From Euzebya sp051004735 (lineage in GTDB: Bacteria; Actinomycetota; Nitriliruptoria; Euzebyales; Euzebyaceae): 64,000 nt of DNA. The first letter of the stretch is position 1; each line of letters begins with the position of its first letter. The stretch covers positions 1 through 64,000 of the forward strand of contig JBPCKA010000105.1 of assembly GCA_051004735.1 (NCBI GenBank), written 5' to 3'. The notes under the pieces were generated by a model. The model worked only from the letters and a program-made list of their open reading frames with translations. It ran no database searches and was not told where the DNA came from. A program made the position numbers and the translations under genes. This document shows positions 33,882 to 43,149 of this stretch, one piece after another.

Positions 33882-34354
33882 GCTTGGAGGACCTGTACCA
33901 GGAAATCATCCTGGATCACTACAAGAAGCCCAGGAACCGGGCCGCCGAACTGGAACCCCACGACGTCCACGTCCACCATTCCAACCCGCTGTGCGGCGAC
34001 GAGATGGACCTTCGTCTTCGAGTCTCCGAGGACCCCGACGGTGCCGCGGTGGTCCAGACTGTTGTCTATGACGGCGACGGGTGTTCGATTTCAATGTCCA
34101 GTGCCTCGGCCATGACCGAGGTGGTCACCGGCAGGAGCCTGGATGACGTCCTTGACCTGGCTGAAATCTTTCGGTTGATGATGCACGGTGAGGGGGTACG
34201 TCGTGAAGATGACCTACTGGACGGCGTCGCGTTTCAGGGTGTGGCCAAGTTTCCGGTCCGCGTCAAGTGCGCACTGCTCGGCTGGATGGCACTGAAGGAC
34301 GCGATCCAAACCCACCGCGCCGGCGCCGCCGAACACAATGTGACCCATGATTGA
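33878..34354 (+). CDS. sufU: Sulfur acceptor SufU
   Basis: A 158-residue IscU-fold protein: YQEIILDHYKKPRNR, NPLCGDEMDLRL (first Cys plus Asp), YDGDGCSISMSSASAM (second Cys) and FPVRVKCALLGWMALKDAI (third Cys). The three cysteines and Asp bind Zn. The GEGVRREDDLLD insert marks SufU rather than IscU. It receives persulfide from SufS. Its 3' end overlaps a possible start of the next gene. Confidence 0.93.
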   Translation: MSLEDLYQEIILDHYKKPRNRAAELEPHDVHVHHSNPLCGDEMDLRLRVSEDPDGAAVVQTVVYDGDGCSISMSSASAMTEVVTGRSLDDVLDLAEIFRLMMHGEGVRREDDLLDGVAFQGVAKFPVRVKCALLGWMALKDAIQTHRAGAAEHNVTHD

Positions 34355-34373
34355 AACGAAGGACAGTGAGCAC

Positions 34374-34844
34374 ATGAGCGATGTAGTCGACAGCACAACC
34401 GCCCCTAGCGCGGGTGGTACCGACCCCGTCACCGGCTGGCCGACCGAGGAATCCGACGAGGCCTTCGCCGCCAAGACGGGGGAGGGGGACACCGAATCGC
34501 CTTTCGCGGACGCACAGGTGGACGACAACGGCGTGGCGACAACGGCCGCCTGCTTCCAGGCCATGAAGGCGGTGATCGACCCCGAGATAGGCATCAACGT
34601 CGTCGATCTGGGATTGGTCTATGACATCACGATCAACCAGGGAACCGCCTATCTACGCATGACCCTGACCTCGATGGGTTGTCCGCTGACCGAACTGCTG
34701 CACCAGCAGGCGACACTGGTCCTGGCGCGCCTGCCAGGCGTGAACGACGTCGATGTCGAGTTCGTGTTCAGCCCTCCGTGGAGCACCGACATGATCTCAC
34801 CGGACGCTACGGAAGAACTGCGTGCCATGGGGTTCAACGTCTGA
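34374..34844 (+). CDS. sufT: SufT/MIP18-family (DUF59) metal-sulfur cluster assembly factor
   Basis: 156 residues from ATG 34374 (GAAGGA upstream); ATG 34347, which overlaps sufU, is also possible. The first 60 residues are acidic and low in complexity. The rest is the MIP18/DUF59 domain: VIDPEIGINVVDLGLVYDI, LRMTLTSMGCPLTELL with the conserved Cys, and FSPPWSTDMISPDATEELRAMGF. SufT helps mature Fe-S proteins. It is the last clear suf gene. Confidence 0.9.
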   Translation: MSDVVDSTTAPSAGGTDPVTGWPTEESDEAFAAKTGEGDTESPFADAQVDDNGVATTAACFQAMKAVIDPEIGINVVDLGLVYDITINQGTAYLRMTLTSMGCPLTELLHQQATLVLARLPGVNDVDVEFVFSPPWSTDMISPDATEELRAMGFNV

Positions 34845-34866
34845 TCTGGCGGGAACGCCTGTAGTC

Positions 34867-35271
34867 ATGAATTCGACCGCACGACCCAGTGACCATGCCG
34901 TCATCGCCCACGTCGCCGACGCCCCAGTAGCCGAGGCGGTGTTGGCCTCGTTGTCGCAGGAGGCCGGGGTGGACCTGGACTCGGTCAGCCACGGCTCGGG
35001 AGATGAGTTCGCCGCCGAACTGGAGGGTGGGGACGCTGATTCCGGGTCAGCCTCGCGCGTGGTCAAGTGGCTGCTGTCACTGGGTCAGGAACGCGAGGAA
35101 CTGGTCCTACTGGGACAGGTCGTGCGGGAGGGTCGCCACGCCTTGGTCATCAACGACGTGTCGGACCGGGAACGCCTGGACGCCATCGTGGCCGTGCTGG
35201 AACGTCACGATGCCCAGGACATCGTCTACTTCGGTCACTGGCAGACCGAGGACCTCAGCATCGGTCGTTGA
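34867..35271 (+). CDS. Small conserved hypothetical, distal gene of suf operon
   Basis: 134 residues from ATG 34867, 22 nt after sufT. It has the fold pattern HAVIAHVADAPVAEAVLASLSQEAG, then SRVVKWLLSLGQEREEL and LERHDAQDIVYFGHWQTEDLS. The WLLSLGQE and YFGHWxxEDL blocks recur in small actinobacterial proteins of unknown function with a YflT-like stress-protein layout. There are no Cys residues, so a direct Fe-S role is unlikely. Confidence 0.6.
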   Translation: MNSTARPSDHAVIAHVADAPVAEAVLASLSQEAGVDLDSVSHGSGDEFAAELEGGDADSGSASRVVKWLLSLGQEREELVLLGQVVREGRHALVINDVSDRERLDAIVAVLERHDAQDIVYFGHWQTEDLSIGR

Positions 35272-35283
35272 CGATGTGGCAAG

Positions 35284-35337
35284 GGCCGCGCAGCGGTCCG
35301 TAAGAACGGGACCTGCTCGGACGTAGGTACTCCTACG
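35284..35337 (+). promoter_or_regulatory. Hairpins between suf operon and kelch oxidase gene
   Basis: GGGCCGC-GCA-GCGGTCC (35284-35300, one G-T pair) is a candidate suf terminator. CGTAGG-TACT-CCTACG (35322-35337) is a perfect 6-bp inverted repeat 46 nt before the oxidase start. The elements TACTCCTA and ACGTAGG also occur together, in swapped order, in the ParA intergenic region near 55446-55462. Confidence 0.45.
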
Positions 35338-35382
35338 CGCTGTTGCCTGACGGCGTGAGCCGCCTGCCCCTGGGAGGGCCCC

Positions 35383-38250
35383 GTGACCCGACGTCCGCTG
35401 CTGTTAGTCATTCTTTGTGTATCCGCCTTATTGGTACCACTGGTCGGCGCATCAGCCCAGGATGCCGGCGACCCAAGCCAGGTGGGGTCCTTCAGCGCCA
35501 CCTTCGTGGAACCCGAGATCAACGGGACCGTCACCGAGGACAAGTGCATCCCCCGTGACGACGGCAGCGACACCGTGGTGTGCAAACCCGCTGCCGGCAG
35601 CATCGCCCTGCTGGCGGACAACCGGTTGCTGTACTGGAGCAACCTCGAGGCCACGGAGAACATCCAACAGTCCACGGTGTTGGAATTCGGCCGGGTCGCT
35701 GAGAATGACCAGAGCCGTGTTCTGACCATGTTGCAAGGTACGCCCAGTTGGATGACCCCCTCGCCGTCGGACGGTGGCGTCAACGAGAACGAGGCGATGG
35801 CGCTGGCGCCAGACGGCAGCGGCATCGATGAGGACCACCCACGCAATGCCGAGGGGGCGATGTTCGGGGCGGACCACGTGTTCCTGGCCGACGGCGAGGT
35901 CTTGGTGGCAGGCGGAACCGACTACTACCAGGAGTTCGGCCAGGTCAACAACGCGTTCCCCGACTTCCCCTTGGCCGTATCGGCAGTCGAACTGGAGGGC
36001 ATCAGCCAGTCACGCATCTTCGACCCCGGCAACAACACATTCCGGCCCTCCGGCGACATGAACTTCGGTCGCTGGTATCCCACCGCCACGACCCTGGGCG
36101 ACGGTCGGGTGCTGATGACCAGCGGTGTCCAGAAGCTGATCAAGCCGATCTATCCCGACCAGCCGCCCGAGGACTCTGGTCGAAATGTCGTGCAACAGGA
36201 AATCTATGACCCCGAGACCGGCCAGTGGGAGTTGTTGCCCGAGTCCGCTGACCGCAGCCTGCCGCTGTACCCGCGGATGCATCTGCTGCCCAACGGCCAT
36301 GTGCTGTACAACACCTCGGGCCAGACCTGGAACCCGGCCGGCGAAGCATATGACCAGGCCCTGTGGAACATGGCCGCCACGTTCAACCCCACCGACAACA
36401 CCTGGACGGACCAGGGTGTGCCGTTGATCGGATCGCAGTCGATGGGCTACCTGGGGTCAAACCCCTCGGTGATGTTGCCGCTGCAGGTGGATGAGAACGG
36501 CGAGTACAGCCACGTGGAGTTTCTGAATGCCGGCGGCGTCTTCGGACCGCCGCCTGGCAGTTACATCGCGACCAGCCAGAGCCGCATCATGACCGTGGAC
36601 GTTGCTGGCGACGACGTTTCCTATGACGCCCGGCAGACCGATCCGCTGAACGTCAGCCGCTGGTACGGCGCAGGCACGCTGCTGCCCACCGGTGAGGTGC
36701 TGATCTCCTCGGGAGCCGACCGTGACGAGGTCATCAATCCCGGGTCGGAAGCCCCGCGTCTGATCCCCGAACTGTTTGACCCCGAGACTGAGACCTGGAC
36801 TCAGATGGCCCCGCAGAACAACGGGCGGACCTACCACAACTCAGCCGTGCTGCTGCCCGATGGTCGGGTGCTGATCGGCGGTCACAACCCGATCCCGACC
36901 GGCTACACCGCGCACGGGCAGGTGCAGGCGCCCGGCAGTGCCCCCAATGACGGCAGGGACCCGACCTTTGAGTTCTTCAGCCCTCCCTACCTGTTTCGCG
37001 GTGACCGTCCGGGCATAACCAACGTGGTGGACGATTGGAGCTATGGCAGTCAGGTCCAGATCGATCTGGACATCCCCGCTACCGAGGTCGCCGACGTGAT
37101 CTTGATGCGCCGCACGGCCATGACCCACATCATCGACGCGGACCAGCGCGGCGTCGTGCTGCCGATCACCTCCCGTGACGGCAATTCCATCACCGTGCAG
37201 GCTCCTCCGGATGGCAACGTCGCTCCGATGGGGCCCTACATGCTGTTCGTGAACCGCGACACCGCCGAGGGCAAGGTGCCAAGTGTTGCGGCCAGCATCG
37301 ACATGGGCGCGGTCCAGGTCCAGGTGGAACGGTTCGGAGGCCCTGATCGGATCGACACGGCCGCCCGGGTCGCTGCCAGCACCTTTGCGCAGGCTGACAC
37401 CGTTGTCCTGGCGCGCTCCGATGAGTACGCCGACGCCCTGGCCGGGGCTCCGTTGGCACATTCGCTGGATTCGCCCCTGCTGTTGACCCAGCCCGATCAG
37501 CTGTCCGGCCCTACGCAAGAAGCCCTGTCACGGCTGGGGACCAGTACCGTTGTCGTGCTTGGTGGTGAAGCAGCCATCAGCCCCGCAGTCACCGACGCAC
37601 TGACCCAGCAGGGGATCAGCAGCGAAAGGATCGGCGGGTCGAACCGGTTTGGGACCGCTGCCGCAATCGCGGATCGCCTTGGTCCCTCCGCTCGGGTATT
37701 CATCACCGAGGGGGAGAACACCGATCCCAACAGAGGCTGGCCCGATGCGCTGGTCGCTGCCCCCTACGCCGCCTTCAACGATCAACCCATCCTGCTGGTC
37801 AATGCCACCCGCGTGCCGCCTGAGACCGCGGCGGCACTTGAGCGAAGTGGCGCTGCGGAAGCCCTGGTGGTGGGCGGTACCGCATCGGTGAGTGAGGGGG
37901 TCTCCAGCACGATCGGGCAATCCGTGACTGTGCGACGAATCGCTGGTGCAGACCGCTATGAGACCGCTGCCCTGGTTCAGACTGAAGCCCAACAGGAGGG
38001 GATGTCGGCCGCGACCATGTGGCTGGCAACGGGCTTGGACTGGCCGGATTCACTGGCCGCAGGTCCGGTCATCGCCTCGCGCGGTGACAGCCTGCTGCTG
38101 GTGGACGGCAATCAGCTGTCGGCCTCCCCGGCGACCCGTGCACGTCTGCAGGCCCTGGCCGGTCAGGTCAGCTCCCTGCGGCTGGTCGGTGGCGAAGCAG
38201 CCATCTCCCGGGCCGTCCGCGACGAAGCTCTGGCCATCCTCAGCGGCTGA
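35383..38250 (+). CDS. Secreted kelch/galactose-oxidase-like protein with cell-wall-binding repeats
   Basis: 955 residues from GTG. A signal peptide (RRPLLLVILCVSALLVPLVGASA) is followed by a kelch propeller and DUF1929 Ig-like domain (to about 640), then three cell-wall-binding type 2 repeats starting at RFGGPDRIDTA (650), RIGGSNRFGTA and RIAGADRYETA. Copper-radical oxidase ligands match galactose oxidase: Tyr232 (GRWYPTATTL), Tyr484-His485 (RTYHNSAVLLPDG) and His582 (MTHIIDADQR). The cysteine that cross-links to the first tyrosine is replaced by Gly162 (AMFGADH for MFCPG). It probably binds copper, but the classical Tyr-Cys cofactor cannot form. It should be anchored non-covalently to wall polymers. 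Confidence 0.85.
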   Translation: MTRRPLLLVILCVSALLVPLVGASAQDAGDPSQVGSFSATFVEPEINGTVTEDKCIPRDDGSDTVVCKPAAGSIALLADNRLLYWSNLEATENIQQSTVLEFGRVAENDQSRVLTMLQGTPSWMTPSPSDGGVNENEAMALAPDGSGIDEDHPRNAEGAMFGADHVFLADGEVLVAGGTDYYQEFGQVNNAFPDFPLAVSAVELEGISQSRIFDPGNNTFRPSGDMNFGRWYPTATTLGDGRVLMTSGVQKLIKPIYPDQPPEDSGRNVVQQEIYDPETGQWELLPESADRSLPLYPRMHLLPNGHVLYNTSGQTWNPAGEAYDQALWNMAATFNPTDNTWTDQGVPLIGSQSMGYLGSNPSVMLPLQVDENGEYSHVEFLNAGGVFGPPPGSYIATSQSRIMTVDVAGDDVSYDARQTDPLNVSRWYGAGTLLPTGEVLISSGADRDEVINPGSEAPRLIPELFDPETETWTQMAPQNNGRTYHNSAVLLPDGRVLIGGHNPIPTGYTAHGQVQAPGSAPNDGRDPTFEFFSPPYLFRGDRPGITNVVDDWSYGSQVQIDLDIPATEVADVILMRRTAMTHIIDADQRGVVLPITSRDGNSITVQAPPDGNVAPMGPYMLFVNRDTAEGKVPSVAASIDMGAVQVQVERFGGPDRIDTAARVAASTFAQADTVVLARSDEYADALAGAPLAHSLDSPLLLTQPDQLSGPTQEALSRLGTSTVVVLGGEAAISPAVTDALTQQGISSERIGGSNRFGTAAAIADRLGPSARVFITEGENTDPNRGWPDALVAAPYAAFNDQPILLVNATRVPPETAAALERSGAAEALVVGGTASVSEGVSSTIGQSVTVRRIAGADRYETAALVQTEAQQEGMSAATMWLATGLDWPDSLAAGPVIASRGDSLLLVDGNQLSASPATRARLQALAGQVSSLRLVGGEAAISRAVRDEALAILSG

Positions 38251-38323
38251 CGTCACCAAGCCAGCGGTCCGGGTCGTCGTGTGCAGGCACACCCTTCGGC
38301 CCGGGCCGCTACCTTCTTGGCCC

Positions 38324-39223
38324 ATGTCGAACAGCCAGCCGGGTATCCCCGCGGACGTCGTGATCGATCTGGACCTGGTCGGTCGTCTGTTGACGTCACA
38401 GCATCCGGATCTGGCGGGACGTACTCGGCGGGTGATGGCGACCGGGTGGGACCACGTCATGGTCGTGCTCGGCGACGATCTGGTCGCGCGCCTTCCTCGG
38501 CGTGAACTCGGTGCGGGGATGATCCAAGGAGAGCAACGGTTCCTGAGGCAGGTCGGCCCCGAGTTGGCCCTGCCGGTCCCGGTGCCCCTGCGCCTGGGCG
38601 TGCCCGGCGCGGGATACCCCTATCACTGGTCCGTCGTGCCATGGCTGGAAGGTGATCCTGCCGGGGACGAGACAGACATGGATCAGGCCGCGGCCGCCCA
38701 AGATCTGGGACGCTTTCTGGCCACCCTGCACCGCCCGGCTGCAGCGGACGCGCCGCACAACCCCTACCGGGGCGTGCCACTTCACACCAAGACTGCCGAC
38801 GTTGAGCGGCGCCTGACCCAACTGGGACCCGACATCGAAGCTGCGACGTTGGAACGAGTCTTCTCCATGGCTGTCGACGCATCGCCGTGGCCGGGACCGC
38901 CGCTGTGGGTGCATGGCGATCTTCACCCGCGCAATGTCCTGATCGCTCGGCGGCGAATCTCGGCGGTGTTGGACTTCAGTGACGTGCATGGTGGTGACCC
39001 TGCGATTGACGCGATCATTGCCTGGATGTTATTGCCGACCCAGCAGCATCGCGCCTTCAGGCATGCCGCCCCCAGCATGGACGACACCACGTGGACCAGG
39101 GGCAAGGGCTGGGCCGTGCACCTTGGGCTGACTGTGCTGCTGCACGGTCAGGACAGTGGTGATCACGCATTCACCATGATCGGTCGCCGGGCCCTGTGCG
39201 CCCTGATGGAAAGTGCCCGGTGA
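38324..39223 (+). CDS. Aminoglycoside phosphotransferase (APH) family kinase
   Basis: 299 residues from ATG 38324. The APH fold is visible: VMVVLGDDLVARLPRRE, WSVVPWLEGDPAG hinge, catalytic loop VHGDLHPRNVLI and the Mg2+-binding AVLDFSDVHGGDPAIDAII. Members phosphorylate aminoglycosides, macrolides, homoserine or choline. Context offers no substrate. The long open frame upstream lies antiparallel in phase inside the oxidase gene and is not part of it. Confidence 0.85.
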   Translation: MSNSQPGIPADVVIDLDLVGRLLTSQHPDLAGRTRRVMATGWDHVMVVLGDDLVARLPRRELGAGMIQGEQRFLRQVGPELALPVPVPLRLGVPGAGYPYHWSVVPWLEGDPAGDETDMDQAAAAQDLGRFLATLHRPAAADAPHNPYRGVPLHTKTADVERRLTQLGPDIEAATLERVFSMAVDASPWPGPPLWVHGDLHPRNVLIARRRISAVLDFSDVHGGDPAIDAIIAWMLLPTQQHRAFRHAAPSMDDTTWTRGKGWAVHLGLTVLLHGQDSGDHAFTMIGRRALCALMESAR

Positions 39224-39281
39224 ACTGCCTTTGCACTGTTTCCAAGGAAGCATCCGCACGATTGCCCGGTTAGCTAGACCA

Positions 39282-40436
39282 ATGGAACCGTTGATCGCAG
39301 AACCCGCTTCGCTGACCAATGACGAAATCCGGAGGTACTCACGTCATCTGATCATGCCCAACGTCGGTATGGCAGGTCAGGGACGGCTGAAGGCGGCCAA
39401 GGTGCTGGTGGTGGGGACCGGCGGGCTGGGTTCACCCGCGGCGATGTATCTCGCTGCTGCTGGGGTGGGTGAGATTGGTCTGGTCGACTACGACACGGTG
39501 GACGAATCCAACCTGCACCGACAGATCATCCACGGCACCTCTGATGTGGGCAAGCGCAAGACCGAGTCGGCCAGGGAGACGATTGCGGACCTGAACCCGA
39601 CGGTGAAGGTCAACATCCATGAGACGATGCTGCGCAGCGACAATGCCCTTCAGATCATCGAACCGTATGACCTGGTCATCGATGGCACTGACAATTTCCC
39701 CACCCGCTACCTGGTCAACGATGCCTGCGTGATCCTTGGCAAGCCGAATGTCTATGGCTCCATTTTCCGTTTCGAGGGCCAGTTGGCGGTGTTTTATGAC
39801 AAGGAAGGGCCGAACTATCGCGACCTGTTCCCCGAGCCGCCGCCACCCGGGATGGTCCCCTCCTGTGCCGAGGGTGGAGTTTTCGGTGTGCTGTGCGCGA
39901 CGATCGGCGCTGGTCAGGTCACCGAGGCGTTGAAGCTGATCACCGGCATCGGCACGCCCTTGATCGGCAGGATGAAGCTGTACGACGCGCTGGAGAACGA
40001 ATGGCGCACGATCAAGGTTCGCAAGGATCCTGAGGCACAGCCTATCACCACCCTGATCGACTATGAGGCGTTTTGCGGCATGCCCTCAAATGATCATGTG
40101 AGTCAGCACCAGTCAGCCACGAACTTCGACCTGCAGATCTCTCCCGAGGAGTTTGAGAAGATCCGGGACCAGGTCACCGTGATCGACGTCCGGGACCCGC
40201 ACGAGTATGAGATCTCACGAATCGAAGGTTCGACGCTCATCCCACTGGGCGACCTTGCATCCCGCATGGGCGAGTTGGACTCGGCCGATGACATTGTCTT
40301 GCACTGCAAGTCAGGCCAACGCTCCATGCAGGCACTTGAGATCTTGCAGGGGGCGGGTTTTCGCAAGCTGAAGAACCTGCAGGGTGGCATCAACGGCTAC
40401 GCCCGACAGGTTGATCAGTCGATCCCGACCTACTGA
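39282..40436 (+). CDS. moeZ: MoeZ-type ThiF/MoeB adenylyltransferase with rhodanese domain
   Basis: 384 residues from ATG 39282. Residues 10-270 are a ThiF/MoeB E1-like domain: RYSRHLIMPNVG, VLVVGTGGLGSPAAMYLAAAG, RQIIHGTSDVGKRKTE, DGTDNFPTRYLVND and VPSCAEGGVFG. Residues 285-384 are a rhodanese domain with active-site Cys in LHCKSGQRS. The pair of zinc CxxC motifs is missing, as in mycobacterial MoeZ (RKDPEAQPITTLIDYEAFCG). It adenylates and sulfurates ubiquitin-like carriers (MoaD, CysO, ThiS). It ends convergently with a CNNM gene, overlapping by 7 nt. Confidence 0.92.
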   Translation: MEPLIAEPASLTNDEIRRYSRHLIMPNVGMAGQGRLKAAKVLVVGTGGLGSPAAMYLAAAGVGEIGLVDYDTVDESNLHRQIIHGTSDVGKRKTESARETIADLNPTVKVNIHETMLRSDNALQIIEPYDLVIDGTDNFPTRYLVNDACVILGKPNVYGSIFRFEGQLAVFYDKEGPNYRDLFPEPPPPGMVPSCAEGGVFGVLCATIGAGQVTEALKLITGIGTPLIGRMKLYDALENEWRTIKVRKDPEAQPITTLIDYEAFCGMPSNDHVSQHQSATNFDLQISPEEFEKIRDQVTVIDVRDPHEYEISRIEGSTLIPLGDLASRMGELDSADDIVLHCKSGQRSMQALEILQGAGFRKLKNLQGGINGYARQVDQSIPTY

Positions 40437-41746
40437 TCATCCTCTGTGTCCGTCGGCACCTGTGCCTGGACCCGAACTTCGGTGACCCTGAACGCCGACA
40501 TGCGGGTCACGACGAAGTCCACCTGACGATAGGTCACGCTGGTTCCGATCGTCGGGACCGCACCGGTGGCGTGCTCGATAAACCCAGCGACCGTCTCGTA
40601 GGGACCGTCGGGTAGCGAGAGGCCGGTCCGCTCCAGCAACTCGTGGGGCCGCAGCGTGCCGGGCACCAGCATCTGGCCGTCTGCTCGTCGGCGTAGCCGC
40701 CGTGAGGCGCGGTCGGTCTCGTCGTCGAAGTCACCGATCAACTCCTCGACGATGTCTTCGAGCGCCACCAGGCCGCTGACCGAGCCGTACTCATCAACCA
40801 CCATGGCGATGTGCTGGCGCTCTGAGCGCATGTCCAGCAACAGATCCTCTATGGGTCGGGAGTCGGGCACGACCAACGCTGGCCTGGCGAGTCGTACCAC
40901 ACCTCGCCCACTGGTCCACTCACCGCTGAGGATCACGTCTTTGACGGTGACCACCCCCAGCACCTGATCCAGATCACCCGAGTGGACCGGCAGCCTCGAC
41001 CTCCCGGTGGTGCGTGCGATCGCCAACACCTCGCTGCGGGTGGCCGAGGCATTGATCCCGACGATGTCGCGGCGGGGCACCATCACCGATTCGGCATCGA
41101 GGCCGGACAGCTCCAACGCACGTGACAACAACTCCCGCTCGGTTCCGCCGATCGTCCCCTCCCGTGCACTCTCCCGAAGCACCATCAACAGGTCGGCGGG
41201 GGAGTGGGCCACGGCCAACTCCTCCTTGGGTTCGACACCGACCAGACGGACCAGACCGTTGGCCATCCCGTTCAGGATCCCGATGACGGGACGGAAAATT
41301 GTGACGAACACCCGGAAGGGGCGCGCCAGGATCAAGGCCGATCGTTCGGGATCGGCGATGGCCCACGACTTGGGAGCCATCTCTCCGACCACCATGTGAA
41401 GGAACACGACGATGGCCAATCCGATGCCCACGCCCAGCGGCAGTGCAGCGGATTCCGGCAGGGGGGTGTAGTCCAGCAGCACGTGTTCGAAGAAGCCGGC
41501 CACGAGTGGCTCGGCAACCGCACCCAGACCGAGGCTTGCCATCGTGATCCCCAATTGGGCGCCCGCCAGCGTCAACGACAGTTCACGCAACCCGGCCAAG
41601 GCCGCATCCGCACGTCCGTCGCCCGCATCGGCTAGCTGCTGAATGCGCGTTCGACGAGCGGCCAGCAACGCGAATTCGGCTGCCACGAACAGCCCGTTGG
41701 CGATCAGCAGGGTGAGGGCCACCACCACTCCCACCGGGCCGGTCAC
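40430..41746 (-). CDS. CNNM/CorC-HlyC family transporter (second of pair)
   Basis: 438 residues. DUF21 membrane domain (about 1-190) with FVAAEFALLAARRTRI, LAGAQLGITMASLGLG and VVGEMAPKSWAI; then two CBS domains (VPRRDIVGINASATRSEVL... and HIAMVVDEYGSVSGLVALEDIVEELIG) and a CorC_HlyC domain at the C-terminus. The family exports or senses Mg2+/Co2+. It is translated with the upstream paralogue (GTGA overlap). Confidence 0.88.
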   Translation of the reverse strand: MTGPVGVVVALTLLIANGLFVAAEFALLAARRTRIQQLADAGDGRADAALAGLRELSLTLAGAQLGITMASLGLGAVAEPLVAGFFEHVLLDYTPLPESAALPLGVGIGLAIVVFLHMVVGEMAPKSWAIADPERSALILARPFRVFVTIFRPVIGILNGMANGLVRLVGVEPKEELAVAHSPADLLMVLRESAREGTIGGTERELLSRALELSGLDAESVMVPRRDIVGINASATRSEVLAIARTTGRSRLPVHSGDLDQVLGVVTVKDVILSGEWTSGRGVVRLARPALVVPDSRPIEDLLLDMRSERQHIAMVVDEYGSVSGLVALEDIVEELIGDFDDETDRASRRLRRRADGQMLVPGTLRPHELLERTGLSLPDGPYETVAGFIEHATGAVPTIGTSVTYRQVDFVVTRMSAFRVTEVRVQAQVPTDTEDDQ

Positions 41747-43068
41747 GTCGCGCTCCCGGCCGCCGGGTCGACGGGGGTGAGGACGGTCAGCCTGACAGAC
41801 TGCACGGCATGCCGCTGCACGGCCAGGACATCCAGGGCCACGTCGGTCAGTTCCACCCTGTCACCGACCTGTGGCACGCGTCCGAGGGCCGCCATCACCA
41901 ACCCACCCACGCTGTCGTGTTCACCGCGGGGCAGGGTGATACCGGTGTCTCGCTTGACCTCATCGATTCGCCACGTGCCGGGCAGGCGCCAAGTCCCGTC
42001 GGCACGTCTGACGACGGAGCGTTCGATCCCGTCATGCTCGTCCAGGATCTCCCCGACGAGTTCTTCGATGATGTCTTCCAGGGTCACGATCCCCGCGGTG
42101 CCGCCGAACTCATCAATCACCACGGCCAACTGGGAATGGGCGTCACGCAACACGTGCAGCACGTCTGACAGGGGAGCGGTCTCCGGCACGGCCAGTTCGG
42201 TCTGGGCCAGGGTCCGCACTGCAGTCCTGGGCAGATCCTCGGGGGCGACGTCCAGCAGTTCCTTGACGCTCACAACTCCACGAACGTCATCCAACCCATC
42301 CGGTCCTGTCACGGGAAACCGCGTGTGACCGGACTCGGCGGCGAGCCGGACCAACTCTTCGCAGGTGGCCGCTTCGGAGATCCAGATGACGTCGGATCGG
42401 GATCGCATCGCGTCATCGGCCTTGAGTTCGCGAAACTCAAGTGATCGCTGCAGCAGGCTGGTGACACCCCGGCCCAGCGCCCCGGACTCCCCCGAAGTCG
42501 TGATGATCTGCTCCAGTTCCTCGACGGTCACCGCTTGTGCGATCTCGTCGACTGGCTCAATCCCGATCAGCCGGATCAGTCCGTTGGCCGCGCTGTCGAA
42601 CAGACGGATCAGCGGACCGAACAGACGCAGGTACAGCATCTGTCCCCCTGCCAGTGACCGGGCCACGTCCTCGGCCTTGGCGATGGCCAGGTTCTTCGGG
42701 CCCAGCTCACCAACGACCATCTGGGCAGCCGTGGAGAAGATGAGACCCATGCCCAAGGCCACCGCCCGAGTGCTGTCCTCGCCCAATCCCAACGGACTGA
42801 CGATCGGGGACAGCAACGCAGTGAAAACAGGTTCGGCGATGAAGCCCACGGCCAAGGAGGTGACCGTGATGCCCAACTGCGCGCCGGACAGCGCGAAGGA
42901 CAATCGTTCGATCATCACCAACGCACGGCCGGCCCGCCGATCACCCGCATCACGTTGTGTCTCCAGTCGTGAACGTCTGGCGGCGACGAAGGAGAACTCC
43001 GCGGCAACGAACCAGGCATTCCCCAGGATCAGGGCCATGACTGCCAGCAACCCCCATATCGTCATCAT
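41743..43068 (-). CDS. CNNM/CorC-HlyC family transporter (first of pair)
   Basis: 441 residues. Same architecture: FVAAEFSFVAARRSRLETQ, LSGAQLGITVTSLAVGFIAEPV, VVGELGPKNLAIAKAEDVA in DUF21; CBS pair with RSDVIWISEAATCEELV and QLAVVIDEFGGTAGIVTLEDIIEELVGEI; CorC_HlyC at the end. Tandem CNNM pairs are common in actinobacteria and may form a heterodimer. The 81 nt upstream contain no gene. Confidence 0.88.
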   Translation of the reverse strand: MMTIWGLLAVMALILGNAWFVAAEFSFVAARRSRLETQRDAGDRRAGRALVMIERLSFALSGAQLGITVTSLAVGFIAEPVFTALLSPIVSPLGLGEDSTRAVALGMGLIFSTAAQMVVGELGPKNLAIAKAEDVARSLAGGQMLYLRLFGPLIRLFDSAANGLIRLIGIEPVDEIAQAVTVEELEQIITTSGESGALGRGVTSLLQRSLEFRELKADDAMRSRSDVIWISEAATCEELVRLAAESGHTRFPVTGPDGLDDVRGVVSVKELLDVAPEDLPRTAVRTLAQTELAVPETAPLSDVLHVLRDAHSQLAVVIDEFGGTAGIVTLEDIIEELVGEILDEHDGIERSVVRRADGTWRLPGTWRIDEVKRDTGITLPRGEHDSVGGLVMAALGRVPQVGDRVELTDVALDVLAVQRHAVQSVRLTVLTPVDPAAGSAT

Positions 43069-43149
43069 GGGAGGAAGGGGCCAGGGGTGACCGAGACATT
43101 CATGAGCGCCCAGTGTCCATGTCCGGGAGTGGACTCGCAGGTGCCGCGT

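Noticed and set aside
39282..40436. Damaged MoeB lacking zinc cysteines
   Set aside because: Actinobacterial MoeZ proteins also lack these CxxC motifs, and the rhodanese domain is complete.
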